Source: Leifsonia sp. AK011
Lineage (GTDB): Bacteria > Actinomycetota > Actinomycetes > Actinomycetales > Microbacteriaceae
Direction of reading: 5' to 3'
Length of the DNA: 64,000 bases
Assembly (NCBI RefSeq): GCF_013410945.1
Contig: NZ_JACCCH010000001.1
Coordinates: forward strand, 744,001-808,000
Each line of letters starts with the position of its first letter. Within the stretch, counting starts at the first letter, position 1. Under the pieces are notes generated by a model. The model did not search any database. It saw nothing but the letters and a program-made list of their open reading frames with translations, and was not told the origin of the DNA. Below, one piece after another: positions 23,560 to 31,766 of the stretch. The position numbers were made by a program, and so were the translations under genes.

Positions 23560-24164
23560 GCTCCGGCGGCAGCGCGGCGTTCGCGGTACTCGCGCACCTT
23601 CGCGCGGTTGCCGCAGCGGCCCATCGAGCACCAGCGACGGTTGTTCGACCGGGACTCGTCGTAGAACACGACGGAGCAGTCGTCGGCCGCACAGGAGCGG
23701 ATGCGGTCGCGCTCGTCCGCCGCGAACAGCTGCACCGCCTCGCGCGCGATGACCGAGAGCGCCTGCCCCGTGCGGGCAGCGGCGCGCCCAGCCTGGCGGG
23801 TTCCTCCCGCGAGTGCCGGCGGGATGTCAGGAATGGCCGCGTACAGGTTGATCACGTCCACGTCGGCGGGGGTGGGGGCGGAGCCCTCGCTGGCGGCAGC
23901 CGCGGCGCTGGCTATTGCCGAGCGGAGGGCGCGGGCATCCCGAAGGTCACCGTCGCTCACCGCACCGTCGACCTCATCGAACCGGGGGTCGAGCCATTCT
24001 GCGAGATCGCTCGCAGTCTGCAGGTACTCGCGGCCCGGCTGGTCGGCGAAGGGGCCGGTGTAGGCGAAGTCGAGCGCCAGTGCTCCGGAGTCGAACCACC
24101 ACTTGGGTCCGCCGGTCTGTTCAAGCCATTGCCCAGTGGGCCTTACTGTCGTCGGGTACAACAC
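23556..24164 (-). CDS. CGNR zinc-finger (ABATE domain) protein, putative transcription regulator
   Basis: A 202-residue protein. The N-terminal alpha-helical region (GGPKWWFDSGALALDFAYTG...) is the ABATE/stress-induced module, and the C-terminal end carries the CGNR zinc finger: CAADDC, then CSMGRCGNRAKVREYRERR. These proteins are thought to be DNA-binding regulators in actinobacteria. The GTG start at 24164 has a very good TAGAAT box 6 nt upstream. The 3' end overlaps the convergent gene by 4 nt. Confidence 0.88.
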   Translation of the reverse strand: MLYPTTVRPTGQWLEQTGGPKWWFDSGALALDFAYTGPFADQPGREYLQTASDLAEWLDPRFDEVDGAVSDGDLRDARALRSAIASAAAAASEGSAPTPADVDVINLYAAIPDIPPALAGGTRQAGRAAARTGQALSVIAREAVQLFAADERDRIRSCAADDCSVVFYDESRSNNRRWCSMGRCGNRAKVREYRERRAAAGA

Positions 24165-24170
24165 GTAACC

Positions 24171-24176
24171 ATTCTA
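24171..24176 (-). promoter_or_regulatory. -10 box (TAGAAT) before the CGNR gene
   Basis: Minus-strand TAGAAT with 6 nt to the GTG at 24164. It is the closest to the TATAAT consensus of all such boxes here. Confidence 0.5.
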
Positions 24177-24197
24177 GGTAGTTACTTCACGTTTGTA

Positions 24198-24236
24198 GGT
24201 TGAGTAGGCGCGGCGAAGCCCGCCGTCATCGAAACC
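24198..24236 (+). repeat. 39-nt palindromic repeat, copy A
   Basis: The unit begins GGTTGAGTAGGCGCGGC and ends GTCATCGAAACC. It differs from copy B (26143-26181) at two positions only. Similarity continues about 12 nt beyond the unit (CTCAC..CCGAG). It lies in the gap between the CGNR gene and the 3' end of the helicase gene. Confidence 0.75.
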
Positions 24237-24261
24237 TCACATCCGAGGTCGTTTGGTCGAG

Positions 24262-25830
24262 TTACCGACCACGCACATTCGGCCGCACGACGGACCCGAC
24301 ACGGATGGCGCCACCCGTCGACTGCGCGCGACCCTTGCCGCCGCGCGGGCGCGACGGGGCAGTCGCGGCAGAGGCCGTGCGCTGCTCCGAGTGCTGGCGT
24401 GCGGGCTGGGCGTTGCCACCCTGCGATCCGCCGCGCGACTCCTGCGCCGGGCGACCGGAGCCACCCGCGTACGAGCCACCACGACCGGAGCCGGATGCCG
24501 CGGCCGAGCGTCCACCGGAGCGTCCGGCCGAACCACGGCGCGAGCCGCCCTCGCCCTGGCCGCGGCCATCGCGGTTGGCTCGCTTGCGCTGGGCGTTGGC
24601 GCCCTGCGACGTACCGCCCTGCGAGCGTCCACGAGCGGGCTCGGTGACGGGAGCGGGAGTGACCTTGGGGGCAACCTCGCCGATCAACGCGGTGACCGAG
24701 GCCGACGACTTGGTGACCTGCTCGGCCGTCACCTTGATGGCGGCCTTGCGCAGCAGCGACAGCGTGTCGCCCTTCTGTGACGGCATCATGATCGTCACGA
24801 CATCGCCCTCGGAGCCTGCGCGGGCCGTGCGTCCGCTGCGGTGCAGGTACGCCTTGTGCTCGGCCGGGGGGTCGACGTGGATGACGAGCTCGACGTTGTC
24901 GACGTGGACGCCGCGTGCCGCGACATCCGTTGCCACGAGAACACGGGCCGTGCCCTCGGAGAACGCTGCGAGGTTGCGGTCACGCTGCGGCTGCGAGAGG
25001 TTTCCGTGCAGGTCGACCGACGGAATACCCGAGGCGGTCAACTGCTTGGCGAGACGCTTGGCGTGGTGCTTGGTGCGCATGAAGAGGATGCGACGGCCGG
25101 TGCCCGAAGCGAGTGCCTCGACGACATCCTTCTTGACGTCGGCATCCGCGACCTCGAAGAGGTGGTGGGTCATCGCCGACACGTGGGAGGTTGCCTCGTC
25201 GACCGAGTGCAGCACCTGGTTGCGCAGGAAGCGCGCCACGATCTTGTCCACGCCGTTGTCGAGCGTTGCGCTGAACAGCAGGCGCTGGCCCGTGTTCGGT
25301 GTGGCGTTCATGATGCGTGTGACGACCGGCAGGAAGCCGAGGTCAGCCATGTGGTCGGCCTCATCGAGAACGGTGATCTCGACCTGGTCGAGGTGGGCGA
25401 AGCCCTGCTTCATGAGGTCCTCGAGGCGACCGGGGCAGGCCACAACGATGTCGACGCCGGCCTTGAGTGCTGCGACCTGGCGCTGCTGCGAGACGCCACC
25501 GAAGATCGTGGTGAGGTTGAGGCCGGCGGCGGATGCCAGCGGCTCCAGCGTCGCGGAGATCTGGGTTGCCAGCTCCCGCGTCGGGGCCAGGATGAGGCCG
25601 CGCGGCTTGCGTCCCTGACGCCCCGTCGAGGCGATGCGGGCGACCATGGGGATCGCGAAGGCGAGGGTCTTGCCCGAGCCCGTCTTGCCGCGGCCGAGAA
25701 CGTCGCGACCGGCGAGGGTGTCGGGCAGGGTGTCCTGCTGAATGGGGAACGGCTCCGTGATGCCGGCTGCCGTGAGGGCGGCGACGAGGGGAGCGGGCAC
25801 GCCGAGCGCGCTGAAAGTGGTTGTTGACAC
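24262..25830 (-). CDS. DEAD-box ATP-dependent RNA helicase with Gly/Arg-rich tail
   Basis: A 522-residue RNA helicase. Core motifs in order: Q motif (PFPIQQDTLP), I (GKTGSGKT), Ia (PTRELATQI), Ib (CPGRLEDL), II (DEAD in VLDEADHMADLG), III (FSATLD), IV (ILFMRTKHH), V (ATDVAARGVH), VI (HRSGRTARAG). After the core, from about residue 405, comes a Gly/Ser/Arg/Gln-rich tail with RGG-like runs, typical of RNA-remodelling helicases and often linked to cold growth. The GTG at 25830 has AAGGA about 6 nt upstream; a longer frame from 25881 lacks one. Copies of the 39-nt repeat flank it on both sides. Confidence 0.95.
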   Translation of the reverse strand: MSTTTFSALGVPAPLVAALTAAGITEPFPIQQDTLPDTLAGRDVLGRGKTGSGKTLAFAIPMVARIASTGRQGRKPRGLILAPTRELATQISATLEPLASAAGLNLTTIFGGVSQQRQVAALKAGVDIVVACPGRLEDLMKQGFAHLDQVEITVLDEADHMADLGFLPVVTRIMNATPNTGQRLLFSATLDNGVDKIVARFLRNQVLHSVDEATSHVSAMTHHLFEVADADVKKDVVEALASGTGRRILFMRTKHHAKRLAKQLTASGIPSVDLHGNLSQPQRDRNLAAFSEGTARVLVATDVAARGVHVDNVELVIHVDPPAEHKAYLHRSGRTARAGSEGDVVTIMMPSQKGDTLSLLRKAAIKVTAEQVTKSSASVTALIGEVAPKVTPAPVTEPARGRSQGGTSQGANAQRKRANRDGRGQGEGGSRRGSAGRSGGRSAAASGSGRGGSYAGGSGRPAQESRGGSQGGNAQPARQHSEQRTASAATAPSRPRGGKGRAQSTGGAIRVGSVVRPNVRGR

Positions 25831-26051
25831 GAGTGTCCTTAGAGTTCGAGATGCGGGCGATGCCGACACTTTGGTCGGCACAGAGTCGCCGTGAAAGTTT
25901 CTACGAGCCCTGTCACATGGTTGTTAGGCCGGGCGAGAAGAGTAAGCGTTCTACGACGCAGGGAAGCAATCGGTGCTTCCAAGTACTCCAACCCTAGCAG
26001 AGGGGGTCATCTTCACCTTTGTGCGGGTTCCGCGTGGGCCGCGGCCGGGTG

Positions 26052-26103
26052 CTGTCTCGGGGCTCCGCCCGTAAACGCCCGCCACACCCGAGCCCCGAGA
26101 CAG
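26052..26103. repeat. Long-stem hairpin (14 bp, 24-nt loop)
   Basis: A perfect inverted repeat with arms CTGTCTCGGGGCTC (26052-26065) and GAGCCCCGAGACAG (26090-26103). It is about 100 nt downstream of the minus-strand SRPBCC gene and could end its transcript, though there is no T-run. Confidence 0.65.
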
Positions 26104-26142
26104 GACCCAGCCAAGTCCCGCGCTCCGTGCAACGCTTCTGTG

Positions 26143-26181
26143 GGTTGAGTAGCCGCGGCGAAGCCCGGCGTCATCGAAACC
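26143..26181 (+). repeat. 39-nt palindromic repeat, copy B
   Basis: Same orientation and length as copy A. It starts GGTTGAGTAGCCGCGGC and ends GTCATCGAAACC, then CTCACCACCGAG. It is immediately downstream of the SRPBCC gene stop. Confidence 0.75.
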
Positions 26182-26205
26182 TCACCACCGAGATCGACGC
26201 ATCCG

Positions 26206-26670
26206 CTAGTCCCACCCACGCGACACGCGCTTCAGCTGCAGCGCCCGCCACTGCCACACCGCCCACAGCACCGGCCAGAGGAGCGGCGTGAGGGCCCCAG
26301 CGTCGAACCGCAGCTGGTCGCGGTACAGGGTGCGCCCGTCCGGCAGTGGGGATACGGCCATCGCGTGCTCCCAGTCGGTGATCACCGAGAGGAGGCCCGA
26401 CGTCGGGCGGCCCGTGTCCCGCAGCAGCCGAGCATCCCCTCGCCGCGTGTAGGCGAGTCGGATGAGTTGCTCGCCCATCGGCAGCACGCCGAAGCCGCTC
26501 ACCCGCACGCGGTGGTCGCCCACCGGGAACGACTCGGGGAACCCGCCCGGCTCCAGGGAGACGACGGACAGCAGCGGGGAGGCCACCTGTCGAAAGACCA
26601 GCGGGTTGCGCAGGGCGCGCCACGCGGCATCCGGAGTGCAGTCGAGGGTGAGCTTGAGGAGTACGCGCAT
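26206..26670 (-). CDS. SRPBCC-like small protein
   Basis: A 154-residue protein. The start MRVLLKLTLDCTPDAAWRALRNP and the strands further on (RVRVSGFGVLPMGEQLIRLAYTRRG, ITDWEHAMAVSPLPDGRTLYRD) suggest the START/polyketide-cyclase (SRPBCC) fold, which binds hydrophobic ligands in a deep cavity. The final helix is hydrophobic and Trp-rich (LLWPVLWAVWQWRALQL). Assignment is by fold pattern only. The frame extends upstream but overlaps the divergent DUF427 gene, so the ATG at 26670 is used. Confidence 0.6.
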   Translation of the reverse strand: MRVLLKLTLDCTPDAAWRALRNPLVFRQVASPLLSVVSLEPGGFPESFPVGDHRVRVSGFGVLPMGEQLIRLAYTRRGDARLLRDTGRPTSGLLSVITDWEHAMAVSPLPDGRTLYRDQLRFDAGALTPLLWPVLWAVWQWRALQLKRVSRGWD

Positions 26671-26760
26671 AGTGACAGTCTGCGCTGATCCACACTCAAG
26701 GGGAATGCAGGCTGTGCGAGTAGCGTTCGGATAGACAACGAGTCCATCAGGAGGAACACC

Positions 26761-27063
26761 ATGAAGGCAGTCATCGGAGACACGGTCATTGCGGAGGCCC
26801 CGAAGGAGGACCTCATCTCGATCGAGGGCAACTGGTACTTCCCGCCGTCGAGCGTCAACAGCGACCTCCTTGTGGAGAGCGCCACCCCGTACACCTGCCC
26901 GTGGAAGGGCGAGTGCCAGTACTTCTCCGTGAAGAGCGGGGATGCAGTTCTGCAGGATCGCGCGTGGAGCTACCCCACCCCGTACCCGACCGCATTCGAC
27001 CGCGTCGGCAAGGACTTCTCCAACTACGTGGCCTTCTGGAAGGAAGTTCAGGTCGTCGAGTAG
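26761..27063 (+). CDS. DUF427 domain protein
   Basis: A 100-residue single-domain DUF427 protein. The family pattern is clear: a short strand (AVIGDTVIAEAP), EGNWYFPPSSV, TPYTCPWKGECQYFSV with its conserved Cys and Trp, and AWSYPTPYPTAFDRVGKDFSNYVAFW. The ligand and activity of the family are unknown. An AGGAGGA ribosome binding site lies 7 nt before the ATG. It is followed 26 nt later by an SRPBCC gene with its own -10 box. Confidence 0.9.
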   Translation: MKAVIGDTVIAEAPKEDLISIEGNWYFPPSSVNSDLLVESATPYTCPWKGECQYFSVKSGDAVLQDRAWSYPTPYPTAFDRVGKDFSNYVAFWKEVQVVE

Positions 27064-27076
27064 CAGTGGCGGTCGG

Positions 27077-27082
27077 TACAGT
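27077..27082 (+). promoter_or_regulatory. -10 box (TACAGT) before the 27090 gene
   Basis: TACAGT with 7 nt to the ATG at 27090, located within the 26-nt gap after the DUF427 gene. Confidence 0.4.
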
Positions 27083-27089
27083 CGCACAC

Positions 27090-27494
27090 ATGGGTGACAC
27101 GACGGGACTGACCAAAGACGCAGGCTGGGAGCTGGGCGTGCGCACGACTGTCCCGGCTCCGCTGGTCGAGGTGTGGCAGTACCTCATGAGCGAGGGCCTG
27201 CCCGTGTGGCTGGGCGAGATCGCCGAGGTTCCGACCGAGCCGGGGGCGACCTTCGAGACTGCCGACGGCGTCCGCGGTACTGTGCGCAGCTTCACGGATG
27301 CCACGCGCCTCCGTCTCACATGGCGCCCCGATGACTGGCCCTACGACACGGTGCTCCAGCTCACCGTGAAGCAGGCTGCAACCGGGACCACCATCGGCAT
27401 CCACCACGAGAAGCTCGCCGATCGTGACGAGCGCAAGCTCATGCTCGGCCACTGGAAGAACGTGGCCGCCGCGTTCGATGCGCACTTCGCCTGA
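27090..27494 (+). CDS. SRPBCC/AHSA1-like protein
   Basis: A 134-residue protein with the pattern of AHSA1-type START domains: ELGVRTTVPAPLVEVWQYL at the start, then a strand with VRGTVRSFTDATRLRLTWRPDDWPYDTVLQLTV, TTIGIHHEKLAD and the final helix MLGHWKNVAAAFDAHF. Such proteins bind lipids or co-chaperone Hsp90; here the ligand is unknown. ATG 27090 is preferred over an in-frame GTG at 27066 because of the -10 box. Confidence 0.75.
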   Translation: MGDTTGLTKDAGWELGVRTTVPAPLVEVWQYLMSEGLPVWLGEIAEVPTEPGATFETADGVRGTVRSFTDATRLRLTWRPDDWPYDTVLQLTVKQAATGTTIGIHHEKLADRDERKLMLGHWKNVAAAFDAHFA

Positions 27495-27503
27495 TATGGG
27501 CAG

Positions 27504-27953
27504 CTAGGCGCGCTTCACCCACTGGATCGCGTTGGCCGGGTCGTACCGGCGCGCACACTTGCCGCAGGCCATCGGTCGTGTCGGCCTCCGGTAGCGGTGG
27601 ATGACGTGGCCCGCCGGGCACGTGCCCACCCACGGCGCGAGCTCGCTGGCGATCGGCCCGTCGTGCAGCCGCCCACCCTCGTAGCCCAGCTCGGTGGCGA
27701 TGGCCTTCCACTTCGGTCCGTGGCCAGCGCGCGGCCCCGCCATGGCGTGGGCAACCTCGTGGAGGAGGGTCTGGTGGATCGCGTCATCCTCGAACTTCTC
27801 CGCGAGGTAGCGCGAGACGGTGATGCGCTTGCGCGTGTAATTGCAGAGGCCGGCGCGCGTCTTGGCGTTGTCGAAGCCGAAGCTCCAGCTGTCGTCGAGG
27901 TGCAGCGCGATGAGCGCGTTCGCCCACGTTCTCACCCGCACCAGATCTGCCAC
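27504..27953 (-). CDS. SprT-like zinc metalloprotease domain protein
   Basis: A 149-residue protein with the metalloprotease motif HEVAH in LLHEVAHAMAG (His near residue 65) and a following GHGPKWKAIATELGY, matching SprT-like domains. The C-terminal part has paired cysteines (CPAGH, CGKC), a likely zinc ribbon. Relatives in eukaryotes (Spartan) cut DNA-protein crosslinks; bacterial function is poorly known. The GTG start at 27953 has a TAGCCT box 6 nt upstream. It converges with the AHSA1-like gene with 9 nt between. Confidence 0.85.
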   Translation of the reverse strand: MADLVRVRTWANALIALHLDDSWSFGFDNAKTRAGLCNYTRKRITVSRYLAEKFEDDAIHQTLLHEVAHAMAGPRAGHGPKWKAIATELGYEGGRLHDGPIASELAPWVGTCPAGHVIHRYRRPTRPMACGKCARRYDPANAIQWVKRA

Positions 27954-27959
27954 CCGACG

Positions 27960-27965
27960 AGGCTA
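27960..27965 (-). promoter_or_regulatory. -10 box (TAGCCT) before the SprT-like gene
   Basis: Minus-strand TAGCCT with 6 nt to the GTG at 27953. Confidence 0.45.
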
Positions 27966-28126
27966 ACCCGCCTCGGCGACACGATCGCGACGCATCTCGA
28001 CCGTTGGGGAAGCCCTGTAGGTGTGAGTAAGCGTGGCTGCAGACACACATCCGCGGTGAAACGCCGCGAGACGGTATAGGGACGCGGCGTGTCGCCCAGA
28101 ACGTGTGTATCCCGCCGCGCCGCGCC

Positions 28127-29248
28127 TCAGCCCACAGGCTCCAGCGACACCTGCACGAGCTTGTCGTCCCCGTCGCGCGCCGTGCCCTTGCCGGCTGTGT
28201 TGTTCGTGATCATCCACACCGTGCCATCCGGCCCGGGAACGACGTCGCGGATCCGCCCGAACTCGCCCACGAACCACGGCGTCACCTCGCCGCGGTCGGT
28301 GATGATCGTCCAGAGGCGCTCGCCGCGGAGAGCTGCGAGAAAGAACGTGTCGCGCGTCCAGGCAAGACCGCTGGGGCTGGCGTCGGCGGGGCTCCACTGG
28401 GTGACGGGACTTGTGTACGCGGGATCCGGGTTCTGCCCTTCCACTACCGGCCAGCCGTAGTTGCCGCCGGCCTCGATGAGGTTGAGCTCGTCCCACGTGT
28501 TCTGGCCGAACTCCGCCGCCCACAGCTGCCCGGTGCGGTCCCACGTGATGCCCTGCGGGTTGCGGTGGCCGAGGGAGTAGACGTACGACCCGGGGAAGGG
28601 GTTGTCGTCGGGCACCGAGCCATCCGGTGTCATCCGCAGGATCTTGCCGCCGAGGCTGTTCGGGTCCTGCGCGTTGCTGGGCACGGCGGCGTCGCCCGCC
28701 GTCGCGTACAGCATGCCGTCGGGGCCGAGCTTGATGCGTCCGCCGTTGTGGTTGCCCGCCTTGGGCAGGCCGGTCAGGATGTCGCGGCCGGCGCCGAGCG
28801 AGTAGCTCCCCGGTGACCCCTCCAGCTCGAACCGCACGATCCGGTTGTCGCTGGCGCTCGTGAAGAACGTGTAGAGGTCGCCGTCGATGATCTCGAGGCC
28901 GAGCAGCCCGCCCTCGCCGCCCGGAACGACCCCGGGCACCGCCCCGACATCCCGCACCTGGCCATCGGCCATGACCTCGCGCACCACGCCGCGGTCGCGT
29001 TCGCTGATGAGCGTCGAGCCGCTGTCGAGGCGCACGATCGACCACGGAGCGGAGAGACCGGTGGCGATCGTGGTCGTGCCCGTGGGATGCACCGGGCCGA
29101 CGGTCAGCGGGTCGGTCGTAGGGGAGGGCGACGGGGTCGGTGTGGCCGTAGGCGAGGTTGTGGGCGTCGGCATCGGCGCGGGCGAACTCACGCACGCCGC
29201 GAGCAGGAGGGAGGAGGCGAGCACTGGGCCGATCAGTAGCTGGCGCAT
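28127..29248 (-). CDS. PQQ-dependent sugar dehydrogenase-like lipoprotein
   Basis: A 373-residue lipoprotein. The lipobox LLLAAC at about residue 18 is followed by a Pro/Thr-rich linker, then a six-bladed beta-propeller of the soluble glucose/sorbosone dehydrogenase family: GLSAPWSIVRLDSGSTLISERD, GGEGGLLGLEI, KAGNHNGGRIKLGPDGMLYATAGD, SLGHRNPQGITWD, EAGGNYGWPVVEG, SPSGLAWTRDTFFLAALRGERLW. These oxidise aldoses outside the cell using PQQ. Whether PQQ is made or acquired is unknown. The start could also be the GTG at 29263; MRQLLIG fits the signal peptide better. Confidence 0.9.
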   Translation of the reverse strand: MRQLLIGPVLASSLLLAACVSSPAPMPTPTTSPTATPTPSPSPTTDPLTVGPVHPTGTTTIATGLSAPWSIVRLDSGSTLISERDRGVVREVMADGQVRDVGAVPGVVPGGEGGLLGLEIIDGDLYTFFTSASDNRIVRFELEGSPGSYSLGAGRDILTGLPKAGNHNGGRIKLGPDGMLYATAGDAAVPSNAQDPNSLGGKILRMTPDGSVPDDNPFPGSYVYSLGHRNPQGITWDRTGQLWAAEFGQNTWDELNLIEAGGNYGWPVVEGQNPDPAYTSPVTQWSPADASPSGLAWTRDTFFLAALRGERLWTIITDRGEVTPWFVGEFGRIRDVVPGPDGTVWMITNNTAGKGTARDGDDKLVQVSLEPVG

Positions 29249-29278
29249 GCTCCATCCCATCACGCGAGTTTCGCTACG

Positions 29279-30148
29279 TCACCCCTCGGCGCCTGGTCGC
29301 ACCTGGAAGATGCCCTTCGAGGGCGGCGGCGACTGGGTGGCCGTGGCATCCGTCACGACGCTCGCGCCCGCGATGAACTCGCGCAGTTCGGCGCCGGAGA
29401 CGACCTTGGCCGGATGTGGCCCCGCGGCCATCAGGCGTGGCATCCAGTCGAGCGGCAGGGGGCTGGCGGATGCCGCGAGCACGACATTTCCGAAGCGACG
29501 CCCCTTGAGGATCTGCGTCTCGGCGAGCGCGGCAACATTCCCGAGTGCCTCGACGAGAGTGGCCGCCTGCCCGCGCGCGAACTTGAGTCCTGGGCCGTCC
29601 GCGACGTTCGCGAGCAGGATTCCGCCGGGTGCGAGCAGCTTCGCGGCCGACCGGTAGAACTCGATGGATGTCACGTGCGCGGGTGTGCGCGCACCGCTGA
29701 AGACGTCCACGATCACCAGGTCGACGGTGCCCTGCAACCCACCGGGCAGCTTCTCGAGCACCTCGCGGGCGTCGCCGTGCCGGATGCGGATGGAGGCGCG
29801 CGGCGACCACGGCAACTCCTCGCGCACTAGCTCCACGAGGTCCGACTCAAGTTCGATGACCTGCTGCCGCGACCCCGGCCGAGTCGCCTCGATGTAGCGG
29901 GGGAGGGTGAGAGCGCCCGCGCCGAGGTGCACGGCCGTGATCGGCTGGCCGGGCATCCCGAGCTGGTCGATCACGTGGCCCATCCGCTGCACGTACTCGA
30001 AGAAGAGCTGCGTGGGATCTTCGAGGTTGACGTGACTCTGGGGGGTTCCGTCGACGGTGAGGGTGTAGGCGCCACGGATCCAGCGATCAGGGCTCACGAC
30101 AGCGTGGAAGCCGCTCTCGGAGAGCGTTCGGTGCGGAAGATCGGCCAC
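29279..30148 (-). CDS. Spermidine synthase-like methyltransferase-fold protein
   Basis: About 289 residues of the spermidine-synthase (SpeE) fold. YTLTVDGTPQSHVNLEDPTQLFFEYV is the N-terminal beta-hairpin domain. Then come the cofactor-binding loop VHLGAGALTLPRYI, the acidic strand QQVIELESDLVELVREEL, IRHGDAREVL and the substrate loop DLVIVDVFSGARTPAHVTS. The usual aminopropyl acceptor residues are only partly kept, so it may not make spermidine. I prefer GTG 30148; an ATG at 30223 would add 25 residues of poor coding character and leave 16 nt to the divergent gene. A polyamine link is suggested by the nearby agmatinase. Confidence 0.75.
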   Translation of the reverse strand: MADLPHRTLSESGFHAVVSPDRWIRGAYTLTVDGTPQSHVNLEDPTQLFFEYVQRMGHVIDQLGMPGQPITAVHLGAGALTLPRYIEATRPGSRQQVIELESDLVELVREELPWSPRASIRIRHGDAREVLEKLPGGLQGTVDLVIVDVFSGARTPAHVTSIEFYRSAAKLLAPGGILLANVADGPGLKFARGQAATLVEALGNVAALAETQILKGRRFGNVVLAASASPLPLDWMPRLMAAGPHPAKVVSGAELREFIAGASVVTDATATQSPPPSKGIFQVRPGAEG

Positions 30149-30239
30149 CCCTCGACCCTGCCACAGTCGTCCCCAGAATGTGGGCGAGGTATTCTCATAG
30201 ACGGGTCTGTACACTCGCCCCATGAGCTAGGGGTGACAC

Positions 30240-30596
30240 ATGTCCGTGTATGACGAAATCGGTGGTGATGCCGCCGTCTCGCTCGCCGTCGAGTCCTTCT
30301 ATGACAGGGTCATGGCGGATGCCACCCTGTCCCCGTACTTCGAGGGCATGAACCTGCACGCCATCAAGGATCACCAGCGCGACTTCTTCACCGTTCTACT
30401 CGACGGCCCAGAGGTCTACGACGGCCGCAGCATGCGCAACGCCCACGCAGGACTGCACATCACCGACGAGGTCTTCACGCGCACCCTCCAGCACCTCGCG
30501 GCGACGCTCGATGAGCTTGACGTCACACCACCGCTCAAGGATCAGGTACTCCGCCGGATCGAGGTCATGCGCGCCGCGATCGTGGAGGTACGGTGA
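30240..30596 (+). CDS. glbN: Group I truncated haemoglobin
   Basis: A 118-residue 2-on-2 globin. The proximal haem histidine is His69 in MRNAHAGLHI; the B10 Tyr is in VESFYDRVM, which stabilises bound O2 in TrHbN-type proteins. The final helices (LAATLDELDVTPPLKDQVLRRIE) are normal. TrHbN in actinobacteria removes nitric oxide using O2. AGGGG precedes the ATG, and a TACACT box lies about 30 nt upstream. It is followed 3 nt later by the agmatinase gene, forming a two-gene operon. Confidence 0.92.
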   Translation: MSVYDEIGGDAAVSLAVESFYDRVMADATLSPYFEGMNLHAIKDHQRDFFTVLLDGPEVYDGRSMRNAHAGLHITDEVFTRTLQHLAATLDELDVTPPLKDQVLRRIEVMRAAIVEVR

Positions 30597-30599
30597 AGC

Positions 30600-31598
30600 A
30601 TGACCGTGCCTGATCGTCCCGTCGCCCCGGGGATGCGCGCCCAGCTCGATTCACAGTCCTACCTCGGCCCCGCCACCTTCGGTATGCGCCCGCTGCTCAC
30701 CGAGCCGGAGCAGCTGGACTCGTGGCAGCCCGACGTCGCCGTTGTCGGCGCTCCGTGGGACGACAACACCACGTTCCGGCCCGGCGCGCGTTTCGGGCCG
30801 CGTGCCCTCCGAGCAAGCACCTACGACCCCGGCACATACCACCTCGACCTCGGCATCGAGATCTTCGACCACCTCGAGGTCGTCGACTACGGGGATGCCG
30901 TCACCAGCCACGGCATGTGGGAGCTCTCGAAGGCGGCGATCTACGAGCGCGTCAAGGAGGTGGCCAGCCGCGACATCATCCCGTTCGTCATCGGAGGCGA
31001 CCACTCGATCACCTGGCCGTCCGCCACGGCCGTCGCCGAGCAGCACGGGTTCGGCAACGTCACGATGATCCACTTCGATGCGCACGCCGACACAGCTGAC
31101 ATCCTCGAGGGCAATCTCGCGAGCCACGGCACACCGATGCGCCGCCTCATCGAGTCCGGCGCGATCCCCGGCGACAAGTTCATCCAGGTGGGACTCCGCG
31201 GCTACTGGCCGGGCGAGGAGGACCAGAAGTGGATGCGCGACAACGAGCTCAAGCACTTCATGATGCAGGAGTTCTGGGAGCGCGGCACCCACGCGGTGCT
31301 CGCCGACCTCATCGCCGCAGGCCGCGAGCGCGGTGACAAGATCTACCTCTCCATTGACATCGACGTGCTCGACCCGGCATTCGCGCCAGCGACCGGCACC
31401 CCGGAGCCCGGCGGGTTCGCGACGATCGACCTGCTCCGTATCATCCGTGCGCTCGTTCTCGAGTTCGACGTGGTCGGGTTCGACGTCATGGAGGTCTCGC
31501 CACCGTATGATCACGCGGACCTCACCGTAAACGCCGCACACCGCCTCATCTGGGAGGCCTTCGCGGCGCTCGCCGTGCGGCGGCGCGACGCACGCTGA
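30600..31598 (+). CDS. speB: Agmatinase / ureohydrolase
   Basis: A 332-residue manganese ureohydrolase. Metal-binding motifs are GGDHS (His near 140), HFDAHADT and SIDIDVLDPAFAPATGTPEPGG. The TGTPEPGG loop and overall length fit agmatinase, which splits agmatine into putrescine and urea; guanidinobutyrase or formimidoylglutamase are alternatives. It lies 3 nt after the truncated haemoglobin gene. With the spermidine-synthase-like gene divergent from this pair, a polyamine context is likely. Confidence 0.85.
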   Translation: MTVPDRPVAPGMRAQLDSQSYLGPATFGMRPLLTEPEQLDSWQPDVAVVGAPWDDNTTFRPGARFGPRALRASTYDPGTYHLDLGIEIFDHLEVVDYGDAVTSHGMWELSKAAIYERVKEVASRDIIPFVIGGDHSITWPSATAVAEQHGFGNVTMIHFDAHADTADILEGNLASHGTPMRRLIESGAIPGDKFIQVGLRGYWPGEEDQKWMRDNELKHFMMQEFWERGTHAVLADLIAAGRERGDKIYLSIDIDVLDPAFAPATGTPEPGGFATIDLLRIIRALVLEFDVVGFDVMEVSPPYDHADLTVNAAHRLIWEAFAALAVRRRDAR

Positions 31599-31601
31599 CG
31601 T

Positions 31602-31666
31602 TGCGGAGGATGGCATGCCGCGCAACTGCGGGCAGCGGCCCGGGATGCGGCGTGCCCTCCTCCGCA
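31602..31666. repeat. Long-stem hairpin (20 bp, 25-nt loop) after speB
   Basis: Arms 31602-31621 (TGCGGAGGATGGC...) and 31647-31666 (...GCCCTCCTCCGCA) pair over 20 positions with two imperfect pairs. It starts 3 nt after the speB stop and may end the operon; there is no T-run. Confidence 0.65.
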
Positions 31667-31766
31667 CTGTGCGCGCGTAACCGACGTTCCCTGATCCCGC
31701 AACCCCCTTGCCCCCCGTTCGGGGGTGGTGACACGGTGAAGGCACAGGGAACAAAGGAGCTTTCTG

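Larger units (their letters stand above)
25831..26205. other. Gene-free region with a long hairpin and repeat copy B
   Basis: This 375-nt stretch separates the helicase start from the 3' end of the next minus-strand gene. It contains the leader and promoter region of the helicase, the 14-bp hairpin at 26052-26103 and the 39-nt repeat at 26143-26181. No open frame with good coding character is present. Confidence 0.6.
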
